DNA from: Burkholderia ambifaria AMMD
Lineage (GTDB): Bacteria; Pseudomonadota; Gammaproteobacteria; Burkholderiales; Burkholderiaceae
Direction: 5' to 3'
Assembly: GCF_000203915.1 (NCBI RefSeq)
Contig: NC_008390.1
Span: forward strand, 992,001-1,056,000
DNA length: 64,000 nucleotides
Shown: positions 1-8,006 of the stretch, piece after piece
Layout of the letters: every line of letters starts with the position of its first letter
How positions within the stretch are numbered: the first letter of the stretch is position 1
The notes under the pieces: model-generated
Told to the model about the DNA's origin: nothing
The model's input: the letters and a program-made list of their open reading frames with translations, nothing else
The model's database searches: none
Position numbers and translations under genes: made by a program

Positions 1-894
1 CAGCAATCCAATCTGTGCTCTGTCAAGGCTGTTGTCTTGGAACGTAGCGGAAAATTCTAGGCCGTCCTGTACTCTTTGTACCCTGAGCTTGATGTAGTCC
101 TGCTGCCGCAGATCAGTGCTCAGAATCATGTAAGTTCCGTTGAGCTGCGCTTCCTGAGACGGTGTTCTTTTGGAGGAGGCCAGTACCCGTGCTGTTTCTT
201 GGGTGATTGTCACATCATTGACAGCCAAATGCTTGGCGTCCCCGACGCTTTTCAAGAGAGTGTTTCGGGTATCGTCAAAGTCGGATTTTGCCGCAGCTAC
301 TGCAGGTTCGACCTTCAGTGCCTTAGCTAGCGTCTCGAGGCGTTTCGTTTCCTCTTGGCTCAATGCGATGGCCTTACTTGCGTCGGCATCCACCTTTTTG
401 TCGTCAGATCTGGCTTTGAGGTAACTCTTGTATGCCACCACGCTACCCGCGACTGCCGCAACGCCGATGATTGATATGACGAGTGATTCGGGGGTCATTT
501 TGGAAACCAGTTCCTGCGTCAAAGTCTTAAGGTAGTCGCCGAGGTCAACATTGATTAGCGAAGATCCTTTCTTAACTTCGGCCTTAAATTGGAGCTTACT
601 TCGTTCTGCACCCGTTAGAGTTCGTGAATCGGCCGAGTGGTGGACGAGGCGCGCGTATGATCGATTGATTGCGGTTTGGAGATCGACGAGAGCTTCTGCG
701 ACATCGGAAGTGATGGTGCTATTGTATCCGGGCCCCTCTAGCTTGATCACAAGTTTGGGCCAGCCTACGAACTCGATGTTGTACGTACTGTCTCCCAGTT
801 CATTCTGGAGGGCTTTTTCCAGTGCAGCAAACGCGGATTTTTCGTCTGTAATTTTTAGCGTGCGCGACGTCATCGTCGACCCCGAAACGTTCAT
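1..894 (-). CDS. Unrecognised membrane protein, 3' end cut by window edge
   Basis: The reading frame is open from an ATG at 894 to base 1 (298 codons, no stop), so the C-terminus is outside the window. A second in-frame ATG lies at 873. Residues about 1-130 are soluble and rich in charged residues. One hydrophobic segment follows at about 135-155 (ESLVISIIGVAAVAGSVVAY), and then a long helical, charged stretch (KARSDDKKVDADASK). I do not recognise the family. Base composition is lower in GC than the core genes, consistent with acquired DNA. The hairpin at 903-920 covers the likely ribosome-binding region. A membrane anchor between two soluble parts could suit a signalling or defence effector, but that is inference. 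Confidence 0.75.
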   Translation of the reverse strand, partial: MNVSGSTMTSRTLKITDEKSAFAALEKALQNELGDSTYNIEFVGWPKLVIKLEGPGYNSTITSDVAEALVDLQTAINRSYARLVHHSADSRTLTGAERSKLQFKAEVKKGSSLINVDLGDYLKTLTQELVSKMTPESLVISIIGVAAVAGSVVAYKSYLKARSDDKKVDADASKAIALSQEETKRLETLAKALKVEPAVAAAKSDFDDTRNTLLKSVGDAKHLAVNDVTITQETARVLASSKRTPSQEAQLNGTYMILSTDLRQQDYIKLRVQRVQDGLEFSATFQDNSLDRAQIGLL

Positions 895-902
895 TTTTGG
901 AC

Positions 903-920
903 GCCTCTCTTTTGAGAGGC
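903..920. promoter_or_regulatory. Perfect 7-bp hairpin over the ribosome-binding site of the left-edge gene
   Basis: GCCTCTC, TTTT, GAGAGGC form a perfect inverted repeat ending 9 bases from the ATG at 894. On the minus strand, its leader-proximal arm (GAGAGGC) is the only purine-rich Shine-Dalgarno-like sequence. Folding would therefore hide the site. It could instead be a small terminator. Confidence 0.5.
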
Positions 921-1389
921 ACTGAATATTGGGATAGATCGTATCAGATTGGCAAGTCTCGCTAATCCCAGCACACGTCGTTTCGGGCAAGGGGAGTCGC
1001 GGGGCGGGCTGGCGAAAGAGGAAAGCCAGTCATTGACGAGTTAGCCTCCAAGATTGCTTCGCATTTCACACCGCGCGCGCTTGGATCTGGCCAGATGGGG
1101 CGCATATCTGCATGGTGAGCAGCACGGAGCGCGCCGGACCGCTGTGATGCGTGAAGGATGTGATCGCTTGGGCGGAAAGCTACGTCGAGCCCAGACTTCC
1201 ATCATATTGAGAAGCACTGCTCCTACGATAGTTGTCGCGATGCCTTGATCTGTCATACGAATGATTTAGCATCGCGCAATGCACTCCAGATCGAATACCG
1301 GGGCGCCGCGCCCGGCTATCGCTGCCGAGGAATTGCTGCGCTGCCGATACGGTAGCGGATAAGGCGTCCCCGGCTGACTGGGAGAGCCG
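921..1389. other. Gap with no supported gene
   Basis: No reading frame here has convincing codon use or a ribosome-binding site. Several short open frames overlap on both strands but look like chance. In the frame of the next gene a TGA at 1375-1377 lies just upstream, so that gene cannot extend far leftward. Confidence 0.4.
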
Positions 1390-2112
1390 TTGAACAGGGC
1401 CTTCGCCTTCTTCCAGCATGTCATCGGCCTGATTCGCAGGCAACTCGAGCGGATCGCCGGATCGTCTCAGGGCGATCATTCCGTGGAGGATCTGACGAAC
1501 GAGGCTTGGCTGATCGTCGACGAACTGCACGTCGAGCCGGATGCGAACCCGGACCCAGAAGACGAAGGCGTGCGTGATCTGATCGTCACGCGCCTGCAGC
1601 GAGAGTTCGGCAGGTTCGTCAACCGTCAGGAGCGCTTCGCCACACGGATCGACCGAGATGATGTCGACGACGACGGCGACTTCATGCCAAACGCCATTGC
1701 CGCCCGACTCTCGGCGCCCGAGAAATATGAGCCATTGGCGTCGATCGAGATGCGCGAGGAGGCCGCTGCGGCGGCGCGCATAATCGGAGAGCGGTTTTCC
1801 GAAGCGGTCGCGTATCTGCGGACATTCGAGCGATTTGACGGCGACAAGATCGGTGTGGCACGGCATCTCGCGATTGGCCCGCGGGCGCTTGACCGCCGCG
1901 TCTCTCGAGCATCACATGTCGAATGGACGCAGCCATCAATGTTCGATGGAGTCGAGCAGATCCCGGTGGACTTCATGCCGCAGCCAGGACGATGGAAAGT
2001 GCGGCCTGGCATCCAACGATACCGAGGTGCTTGTGCCATCGCCTGGCCAGGCCTACGCGAATGCAGGGTTGCAGCACACCAACAACCAAATCGTCCTGCA
2101 GAACATCGATAA
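1390..2112 (+). CDS. Sigma-70-like DNA-binding protein with a foreign C-terminal tail
   Basis: The start is TTG at 1390 behind a GGGAG; a TGA at 1375 blocks any longer form. Residues about 32-48 (SVEDLTNEAWLIVDELH) resemble sigma-70 region 2. Residues about 140-175 (LRTFERFDGDKIGVARHLAI, then ALDRRVSRA) look like a region-4 helix-turn-helix. Similar short sigma-like proteins occur in prophages and islands. From about codon 205 the sequence becomes arginine-rich and loses coding character, while the +1-shifted frame becomes clearly coding. The gene has probably lost its own end and reads out of frame into a fused fragment (see 2003-2644). Confidence 0.6.
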   Translation: MNRAFAFFQHVIGLIRRQLERIAGSSQGDHSVEDLTNEAWLIVDELHVEPDANPDPEDEGVRDLIVTRLQREFGRFVNRQERFATRIDRDDVDDDGDFMPNAIAARLSAPEKYEPLASIEMREEAAAAARIIGERFSEAVAYLRTFERFDGDKIGVARHLAIGPRALDRRVSRASHVEWTQPSMFDGVEQIPVDFMPQPGRWKVRPGIQRYRGACAIAWPGLRECRVAAHQQPNRPAEHR

Positions 2113-2644
2113 CGTCGGCGCGACTGGCGTATCTGGTCAAGCGTTCCGTAATATCGCCAGCGCATTCGGCTTCAACCCTGGCGATGCGAAAGATCCCGCG
2201 ACGGCCTATGACATGGTCGGGAAGGGCCTCGAACGCTCCGCGTTGCAGGCGGCTCAGTCGATGGGCCCGCAGACGAATGCTGGTCTTGCTGCTCAGGTTG
2301 CCGCCAACGGTTCGACGCATTACACGCCGGCCGCGATCAAGGAAATCACGAAGCTCAACGATGCAATCACGACTGGTGCGCAGTCATATCAGCCGGGCCT
2401 CGAGCGCGCGATCGCCGCGAATCCCTCGGCCGGCGTCTTCGCAAAACGTTCATTCGATCAGGCGTGGGGCGCGAACTTCGATCCGCGCATCTACCAGATG
2501 TACAACGCGGCGAAGTCCGGGGACGCGGCCGAGGTCAACTCGATCGTCAGTTCACTCGGCGGTAAGAACTCCGCGCAGTTCAAGGCGCTGATGCAAAAGG
2601 CCGCGAACCTTCAAAAATTGAGCAATACGGGGGTGCTCCAGTAA
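2003..2644 (+). pseudogene. C-terminal fragment of a phage virion-type protein
   Basis: From about 2003 this frame reads as a normal Ala/Gly/Asn-rich structural protein: GLASNDTEVLVPSPGQAYAN near its start, ending NLQKLSNTGVLQ at the TAA at 2642-2644. There is no start codon or ribosome-binding site at the upstream end. The preceding sequence belongs to a different gene in another frame, so this looks like the 3' remnant of a larger gene left after a deletion. The composition resembles internal virion or injection proteins of tailed phages; that assignment is tentative. Its stop overlaps an ATG (TAATG). Confidence 0.55.
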
Positions 2645-2685
2645 TGGACGATCTACTTACCTCGCCGCAGTCTTTAGGAGAAGAC

Positions 2686-2979
2686 ATGACGGAACGTAGC
2701 GAGAAGCCGAAAGCGCCACGCGGAAGCATGTTTCGGGCTGACGTCAGCGACAATACAGACGAGGCGGCGGAGGAAAGCATCCAGCCGCCCGCCTATTGGT
2801 CCAAGGGGGCTTTGCTGAACGTGCGCAACCGCGGAGACGCCTACGTCGTCACGCTCTATCCGGAAGAGTTCGATGAGAGGCGGCCGGAGCGCGCTCTGCA
2901 CTTCACGAATCTCGGGCTGTGTCAGGGCTTCGTTAGTCGCTGGTACTCCCGGGAATCGCACGATCCGAGGGCGCGTTAA
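2686..2979 (+). CDS. Small phage-associated protein, unknown function
   Basis: This is a 97-residue product starting MTERSEKPK. I chose the ATG at 2686 because TAGGAG sits 5-6 bases upstream. An in-frame ATG at 2644, overlapping the preceding stop as TAATG, would add 14 residues and could be used by coupling. The protein has a charged N-terminus and a compact C-terminal part (GALLNVRNRGDAYVVTLYPE) and no membrane segment. I do not recognise the family. It lies in a run of closely spaced small genes typical of a phage packaging region. Confidence 0.6.
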   Translation: MTERSEKPKAPRGSMFRADVSDNTDEAAEESIQPPAYWSKGALLNVRNRGDAYVVTLYPEEFDERRPERALHFTNLGLCQGFVSRWYSRESHDPRAR

Positions 2980-2981
2980 GA

Positions 2982-3272
2982 ATGACGTCTCCTGTTAAAC
3001 AAACTGGCAAGAAACGCGTCGTCGGTGACGGTACGCCTGGGCCCGGACGCAAGAAGGGCGTACCGAACAAGATGACGGTCGAGGTCAAGGAAATGATCCG
3101 GCAGGCGCTCGATGAGGCTGGCGGCGTGGACTACCTTGTCGAGCGCGCGAAGGACCCTCGAACGGCATCAGCCTTTCTTTCGCTGGTCGGTAAGGTATTG
3201 CCGTTGACACTTCAGGGTGACCCGAACGCACCGGTGCAACTGGTACTGAATGGATCGGACGTCCATGGCTGA
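2982..3272 (+). CDS. Phage terminase-small-like / packaging-region protein
   Basis: This is a 96-residue protein starting three bases after the previous stop. The N-terminus is basic with GPGRKKGVPNK, followed by a helical part (VKEMIRQALDEAGGVDYLVE) and a conserved-looking LSLVGKVLPL. This layout (RPKG-N-K followed by ALDE-GG-YL and IGKVLP) matches proteins encoded just upstream of the large terminase in many tailed phages, usually called small terminase or hypothetical. No large-terminase gene follows here, so the module is incomplete. The 3' end overlaps the next gene by 8 bases. Confidence 0.65.
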   Translation: MTSPVKQTGKKRVVGDGTPGPGRKKGVPNKMTVEVKEMIRQALDEAGGVDYLVERAKDPRTASAFLSLVGKVLPLTLQGDPNAPVQLVLNGSDVHG

Positions 3273-3519
3273 TTTCGTGGGCCCCGAGTTGCCAGCCGAG
3301 GCACAGGAGGCGATGGACCTGTTTGTCTGCAATCTCCCGATTGGCCCCGGTGTTGTCGCGAGCATATTCCTGGAAAAGTGGGACCGCGCTGCGGTATGGA
3401 TCTGCTTTATCGAGCCGGCAACCGACGTTCCGGTGCACACCACAGTGCCGCTTTCGGAACTCGACCAATTCCTACTCACCCTGATGGGGCGGTACGCCCC
3501 CAAAACAATTCTGATGTGA
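3265..3519 (+). CDS. Small phage-associated hypothetical protein
   Basis: This is an 84-residue acidic protein starting MADFVGPELPAEAQ. An in-frame ATG at 3250 would add five residues, but 3265 lies within the stop region of the preceding gene as an overlap, which is usual in phage operons. It has no recognised domain. The sequence contains a hydrophobic core (VVASIFLEKWDRAAVWICFI) but no clear transmembrane helix. Function is unknown. Confidence 0.5.
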   Translation: MADFVGPELPAEAQEAMDLFVCNLPIGPGVVASIFLEKWDRAAVWICFIEPATDVPVHTTVPLSELDQFLLTLMGRYAPKTILM

Positions 3520-3526
3520 GGTTGCG

Positions 3527-3787
3527 ATGAACGCAAAATCCTATTCGATCAACGACGGCCCGTTCAATCTTGTGGCTGCTGTCTTGCATGCGATTTGCCG
3601 CGCCTTACCAGACGATCAAAGGCTCCGAATTGCCGGTGAGTTACGCGATCAAGCAACCCGAGTAAACGAAGACGCAGAAACGGCAGAGCATCAGCAATTC
3701 GCATTGGATCTCGCGGCGCTCGCGGATCTTGCACAGGAAGGACCGGATGCCGCATCCAGCATTCTTAGTGCGGGGCAGCCGCGCTGA
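3527..3787 (+). CDS. Small phage-associated hypothetical protein
   Basis: This is an 86-residue, mostly helical, Ala/Leu-rich protein starting MNAKSYSINDGPFN, seven bases after the previous stop. Helices such as LVAAVLHAICRALPDDQRLR alternate with an acidic stretch. It has no membrane segment or known motif. It ends the co-oriented phage-like run. The following 265 bases (3788-4052) hold no supported gene, only a small inverted repeat CCCCG-CACCA-CGGGG near 3835-3849. Confidence 0.5.
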   Translation: MNAKSYSINDGPFNLVAAVLHAICRALPDDQRLRIAGELRDQATRVNEDAETAEHQQFALDLAALADLAQEGPDAASSILSAGQPR

Positions 3788-4052
3788 CTGACGCATTCTA
3801 GCGAACCGCATGAGGTCCGGTGAACACCACATTCCCCGCACCACGGGGATCTTGTCATGAGCGTCCGTGCCCATGCCCCTTCGCGTGATGTCGAGGTGCG
3901 TGTTTATCGTGTAGATGCCGACGAACAGCCCGCGCGTGCCGTAACCGCGCGGCGCCGGATATGGGTACGTCAGGAGCATCCCCTGATACAGCCGCACCCA
4001 TTGTCAAGATGTCTTCCTCGATCCAGTTGGAGGGGCACTGATCTAGCGGTGG

Positions 4053-4316
4053 CTATCGTCGGACCTGCGGTAACGACAACACGAACTGACCGGCAACCTC
4101 CTCGGCAATGGCAAAGGCTAGATCGTTTCGCCGGTAACCTTCCTCTGGCTCACACGTTTTCCGCTGCGCCTCAAGTGAGTTTTCTGGCATCCCTGTCGGA
4201 ACAGCCGTGATCCGAAAGCCGAAGATCTCTGGTCGGCCATTTATGCCGGCGCCCCTGTGGTTCTTTACTTCGACATAGAGATATACGTCGTAACCGTTGA
4301 TGTTCCGGTAGAACAT
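4053..4316 (-). CDS. Hypothetical protein, 87 residues
   Basis: I chose the ATG at 4316 because GGAG lies 8 bases upstream on the minus strand; a longer form from 4409 would have no such site. The product begins MFYRNINGYDVYLYVEVKNH and has mixed beta-like sequence, then an acidic helical tail (NDLAFAIAEEVAGQFVLSL). I do not recognise the family. It lies 142 bases downstream of the PLD-family gene on the same strand and might be its partner. Confidence 0.5.
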   Translation of the reverse strand: MFYRNINGYDVYLYVEVKNHRGAGINGRPEIFGFRITAVPTGMPENSLEAQRKTCEPEEGYRRNDLAFAIAEEVAGQFVLSLPQVRR

Positions 4317-4457
4317 GGCCGTGCTCCAAGAAAAGGGGCTCTTAAAGGGTACACGCTTCCCGGAAAGGTAATGCCCAGTGGTTGCCCCCAAGAGCGAGGG
4401 CGAACACAAGAACTAGTAGCGGTTGGAACCGGCGTTGTGAGCCGGCTCCTGGCCGTG

Positions 4458-5798
4458 TTACGGCAACGGCCACGGGTAGGACGGGTCGACACGGGACAGG
4501 TTGAAGTGCGCGCAGTCAAGATCATCCTTGCTGAACAGCGGCGCGAATTGGGGCTCAAGCATGATGCGTTCGAACGATAGGTGTAGCGCATTGTGCTTTG
4601 CTAGATTTTTGAGCCCACTCTTGATGGAGCCCTGCGTGACGAGGTGCTTGGCCAAGATGACGGGCGGCTTCGTCGCCATCATGCCTTCGATCGTCGCCGT
4701 CACGTATTTTTCTCGGAGAGAAATGTCCATCGCTTCGCGGATGCGTGCACCGAAGTCGCGGGCCAGTGCGTCGAGTGAGATGGCGGTCGTGTCCGACTCC
4801 TCGGACGCTTTGGCAGGTAGGGTTGCGGCGTCGGTTATATTCCGCGCGGCGTCGCCCAGCGCACGCAGGAACTCGGGTAAGCGCGGTAGCGTACGATCAA
4901 CCGACCAGGTTTCGTGATCATCGAGGAATTCGGGGAAGTCGCCCGAGTTCAGTACGGCATACAACGCGTGTATTGCCGCGTCGGTCAATTCGAATGGTGG
5001 TGGTAGCTCGGCCCGACCTGTGCGCTCGACAGCGACCTTCGTGTAGGGTGCCTCGTGCGCGCCAGCCTCAATTACCTCATCGATATGCACCCAGTAGGGG
5101 CGGCAACGTTCGTCAGGACGCCCGTCGACGCGCGGCATCCAACAGAGAATCCAGCGGTCGGGTAATACGGTATCGGATTCAAGGAACGACACCGTGTCGT
5201 TGACCGTTCCGTGCGAGACGATCTGATCGGTATAGGTGATTTTGCCGGATACCCAGCACACATAGATTTCATCGGTGGACACAGGTCGGTAGGCGCCCAA
5301 CGTCGTGACTTTCGCATCATTGCGAATCACGCCCTGCTTGATCGCGCGATCCCACTTCGCACGTAGCTCGGCTAGGCGTGCGAGTTTGGCCGCGGTGGTC
5401 GGATAGGCCATGTCGGCCTGTTGCCGGTAGTCGTCCAGTCGCGCGCGCAATTCGGCCAGCGCCAGCGCATCGTCGACAATGAACCCCGCTTCTTGCAATC
5501 CTTCAGCACTGAGGCCGTTGGCCGTCAGGTTGAAGCTGCCGACTGCTGCGCCGCGCTCGCCGAGGTAAATCTTGGCGTGCAGGTTGTCGAGAAAATGGAC
5601 TTGCTCCCAGCCAACCACCTCGGCGATCTCGACGATCGCGGCAGGGTTCGTACCGACCGTCGGCGACAGCACGATGTCCTTGAGGTTCTCGGGAGCGATA
5701 TAGGTTTTCCAGTCGATGCCGACATAGGCGACTGCGATATGACTTGGCGAAATCTCGCGCAGCCCACGCTGAATGTCGCTGCCGTGAATGAACTTCAT
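4458..5798 (-). CDS. PLD-family (HKD-motif) protein, possible nuclease
   Basis: This 446-residue protein starts at the ATG at 5798, which fits the family start MKFIHGSDIQRG better than the longer open frame. One clear HKD motif is visible: H74-A-K76, an acidic residue at H+7 (E81), then GSFNLTANG with S88 and N90. This is the active-site signature of the phospholipase D superfamily, which includes nucleases and some restriction or defence enzymes. Only one motif copy is evident, so catalysis would need a dimer, as in Nuc-type enzymes. The remaining 300 residues are unassigned and may be a substrate or partner domain. It has no signal peptide or membrane segment, so it is probably cytoplasmic. 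Confidence 0.75.
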   Translation of the reverse strand: MKFIHGSDIQRGLREISPSHIAVAYVGIDWKTYIAPENLKDIVLSPTVGTNPAAIVEIAEVVGWEQVHFLDNLHAKIYLGERGAAVGSFNLTANGLSAEGLQEAGFIVDDALALAELRARLDDYRQQADMAYPTTAAKLARLAELRAKWDRAIKQGVIRNDAKVTTLGAYRPVSTDEIYVCWVSGKITYTDQIVSHGTVNDTVSFLESDTVLPDRWILCWMPRVDGRPDERCRPYWVHIDEVIEAGAHEAPYTKVAVERTGRAELPPPFELTDAAIHALYAVLNSGDFPEFLDDHETWSVDRTLPRLPEFLRALGDAARNITDAATLPAKASEESDTTAISLDALARDFGARIREAMDISLREKYVTATIEGMMATKPPVILAKHLVTQGSIKSGLKNLAKHNALHLSFERIMLEPQFAPLFSKDDLDCAHFNLSRVDPSYPWPLP

Positions 5799-6494
5799 GA
5801 TGAGTAACCCCGTATGGCTCGAATTGTTGTAGTGGCCTAGATGGACCTGTCGTCGATCGTCACGATGACGGGCTGCCGGCGTGCCGTGGCCAATGCGACC
5901 GACGCGATACGTTACTACCGCTTGTGTCGAAACTACAACGTGCTGTCTTGTCGTCGACGGTGGCGTCACTTTGCGAATCGGCGGGTAAAGCGACTCCCAT
6001 CCGAAAACGTTGCGTGCGTCACTCTGTAGACGTGACAGCCATTCTCCAGCGCGAGACGGGGATCATCGAAAAACTGTTGCCAAGCGGTGCAGGCGTCGCT
6101 AATCTTGCTTCACACCTAGCCCGGGTTAAAGGGCATCGACTGCAAGACCTAGCTGTTGAACAGCCATATGTAAGCCCGCTCTGCGGGCACGGTGACTCGA
6201 TCACCGAATGAACTGAGTAGGGCCCACACCCAAAATCCGTCCATCGTTTCCTGATGGGCTTGTGACTGCTTCGCCGTTAGGTGAAGCCCTCCATCGCCTT
6301 TTGCTTCCTGCGAAAGGCGCGATGTGCAATCCCCGTATGCCGCTCCCGCGGCAATCAATCCGTGACGTGCGCTCCCCAGCGCTAACGCCGTGTCTTGCTG
6401 CGTCCGTTTCAATCGTCCTCGTGGCGACTGGCGGCGCGCTCGGCCTCGGCGTCTGGAATCTCGTGTCGACTCGCTCGGCACGCATCAATTCGCG
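5799..6494. other. Gap between the PLD gene and the integrase leader
   Basis: No convincing gene lies here; the open frames overlap and are arginine-rich in all phases. Small inverted repeats are visible, for example GCCCGC-TCT-GCGGGC at 6174-6188 and GGTGA-CTCGA-TCACC close after it. Part of this stretch may belong to the structured leader that continues to 6733. Confidence 0.4.
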
Positions 6495-6733
6495 CGGTCG
6501 GGGCATTGGCGCCCCCGATCGGCCGCAAAGCCAAAACACGGATCAAACGGGGGAAGCGTCTTCCCGCCACGCGTCGAACCTCATTGGGTTCATGCGTGCC
6601 GGGCTGCGCCAGCTGGCTGGCGTAGAACGCTCCCAATCTCACCAGGCCGAGGCTCGTGCCCCCGTTTGTTGTCTCCCAGCTGCGGTTTCGCGGCTCCGTC
6701 CAGCGGACAGGGAGGCAACTGGGGGCGAGCCTC
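6495..6733 (+). ncRNA. Structured leader RNA upstream of integrase and AlpA genes (int-alpA-type candidate)
   Basis: Several stems fold on the plus strand. 6495-6503 pairs with 6513-6521 (9 bp, one wobble). CGCCAG at 6607-6612 pairs with CTGGCG at 6617-6622. A multi-branched element has a perfect outer stem GAGGCTCG (6649-6656) with CGAGCCTC (6726-6733). Inside it are CCCCC (6659-6663) with GGGGG (6721-6725), CTCCC (6673-6677) with GGGAG (6710-6714), and two terminal hairpins at 6678-6695 and 6695-6707. It ends 22 bases before the integrase start. From memory, the int-alpA RNA motif is defined by exactly this context: upstream of an integrase that is followed by alpA. Membership is inference; the pairing is seen directly. 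Boundaries are approximate. Confidence 0.6.
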
Positions 6734-6755
6734 ACGTCATGGATGCGGGGTACGC

Positions 6756-7670
6756 ATGTCGCACAAATCTCTCACGGCCGACCTGTGCCGTGCGGCGCGC
6801 GGGGCGCGTGGCAAACAGGCAAACTCGACCTCCAAAGGTCGGGAGAAGTCTCTCGCGCGTTTCGCTCGGTTTCTGTGGGACAGGGGCTTTCAGGTTCACA
6901 CGACCGGTCAGCTCAAAGAGAAGCACCTGTTCGCATGGTCGGGCGACATGTTGGCGCGCGGGCGTTCGAAGCGGACGGTCATCAACAACATGACGCACAT
7001 CCGAACGGCACTCGAAGGGATCGGTCGGCGGCCGTTTGCCGACAAGATGAGCAATGCGGCGCTCGGGCTGTCGGGAGCAAGCCGGGCCGGCACGAAGCGG
7101 CCGATGATGTGAGACGAACTGGAGCCGTACCGCGCCGCCGTTGCTGCGATCGACCCCGGCAACGCAGTTGTGCTCGAGCTGCAGCTGGAGTTCGGACTTC
7201 GCGCTCGGGAGGCGGTAGAAAGCATCAAATCGCTGGCTGACTGGCGGCGCGCGCTGTCGAGCTCGATCGGGGATGGCTTCGTAACCATCATCCACGGGAC
7301 GAAGGGAGGCAAGACGCGTCGGAGTCCACCGTGGGATCGGCGGCGCGCTGCTGAGCTGGTAGAGCGGGCGATTGGACTGTCGAACGAGTACGGCGGGAAG
7401 CTGGTTCGCAAGCCGGATCTGAAACGGGCGATGGAGCGTTACCACTACGTCGTGCGTAAGGTCGGTATGACCGACGAGCGAGCACCGCATAGCCTTCGAT
7501 ACGCGTACGCGACCGAGCACCTGGAGCGGCAGAAGGCTGCCGGCGTATCGCGTCGAGAGGCGGCCGCCGGCGTGTCGACATGGCTTGGCCACGGTGACGG
7601 ACGTGGAACATGGGTAAAGCGAGTCTACGGGCGTGCGGCATTGGTCGAAGCGGAGGCGCGCCATGCATAA
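6756..7670 (+). pseudogene. Tyrosine integrase of the PF12834/PF12835 type, interrupted by an in-frame TGA
   Basis: The frame starts at ATG 6756 (MSHKSLTADLCRAARGARGK) behind GGGG, and codes for a SAM-like core-binding domain up to GLSGASRAGTKRPMM. A TGA stops it at 7110-7112. The same frame then continues without shift (DELEPYRAAVAAIDPGN) to a TAA at 7668. The part after the stop holds the whole catalytic set: FGLRARE, the lysine of GTKGGKTRR, HSLRYAYA, LGHGDG and the tyrosine in VYGRA. One base change would restore a normal protein of about 304 residues. It is probably inactive unless the UGA is read through or the catalytic half is started internally (GTG at 7170). It overlaps the next gene. 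Confidence 0.85.
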
Positions 7671-7872
7671 GCATGTGGCCACGCTGCCGCTCGCCGGCAT
7701 CTCCCGATGGAATCAGATTGCCCCGTTCGTTGGGGTATCACGGGAGACATGGAGGAAGCGCTACCTCGAGGGCCGCGCGCCGCAGCCGATTCAGCTGACC
7801 CAACGCTGCACCGTCTGGCGGAATGAGGAGGTGCATCGCTGGTTGGCGGATCCAGTCAGCTATCAAGCCTGA
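7663..7872 (+). CDS. AlpA-type helix-turn-helix regulator
   Basis: This is a 69-residue protein starting MHKHVATLPLAGISRWN, with its ATG inside the last codons of the integrase frame (8-base overlap). The segment QIAPFVGVSRETWRKRYLEG is a winged-helix DNA-recognition element as in AlpA/excisionase-like proteins, followed by VWRNEEVHRWLADP, the usual W-x-x-x-V-x-x-W ending. Such proteins control integrase or excision genes of prophages and islands. Its position directly after the integrase supports that role. It has no frameshift and looks intact. Confidence 0.75.
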   Translation: MHKHVATLPLAGISRWNQIAPFVGVSRETWRKRYLEGRAPQPIQLTQRCTVWRNEEVHRWLADPVSYQA

Positions 7873-8006
7873 ACGCGCGAACCAGACCTCCTCAATGCCA
7901 GCGAGCCGACCAATGTTGCCGCAGAGCGGTATCGATCTAGGCGAGCATGCGATACGTTTTGACGACCGGCGGTGTCGTATGCCCGCAGGTCGGCGCGTGC
8001 TCTAAC

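Noticed and set aside
1180..1866. Minus-strand open frame of 228 codons opposite the sigma-like gene
   Set aside because: The plus frame has the HTH-like motifs and a ribosome-binding site; the minus frame has neither.
3641..3997. Minus-strand open frame of 118 codons
   Set aside because: It overlaps the plus-strand gene at 3527-3787 and has no ribosome-binding site; part of its sequence looks coding but is not convincing.
6262..6993. Plus-strand open frame over the integrase leader
   Set aside because: It crosses the strongly folded region and runs into the integrase frame in another phase; codon use is random-like.
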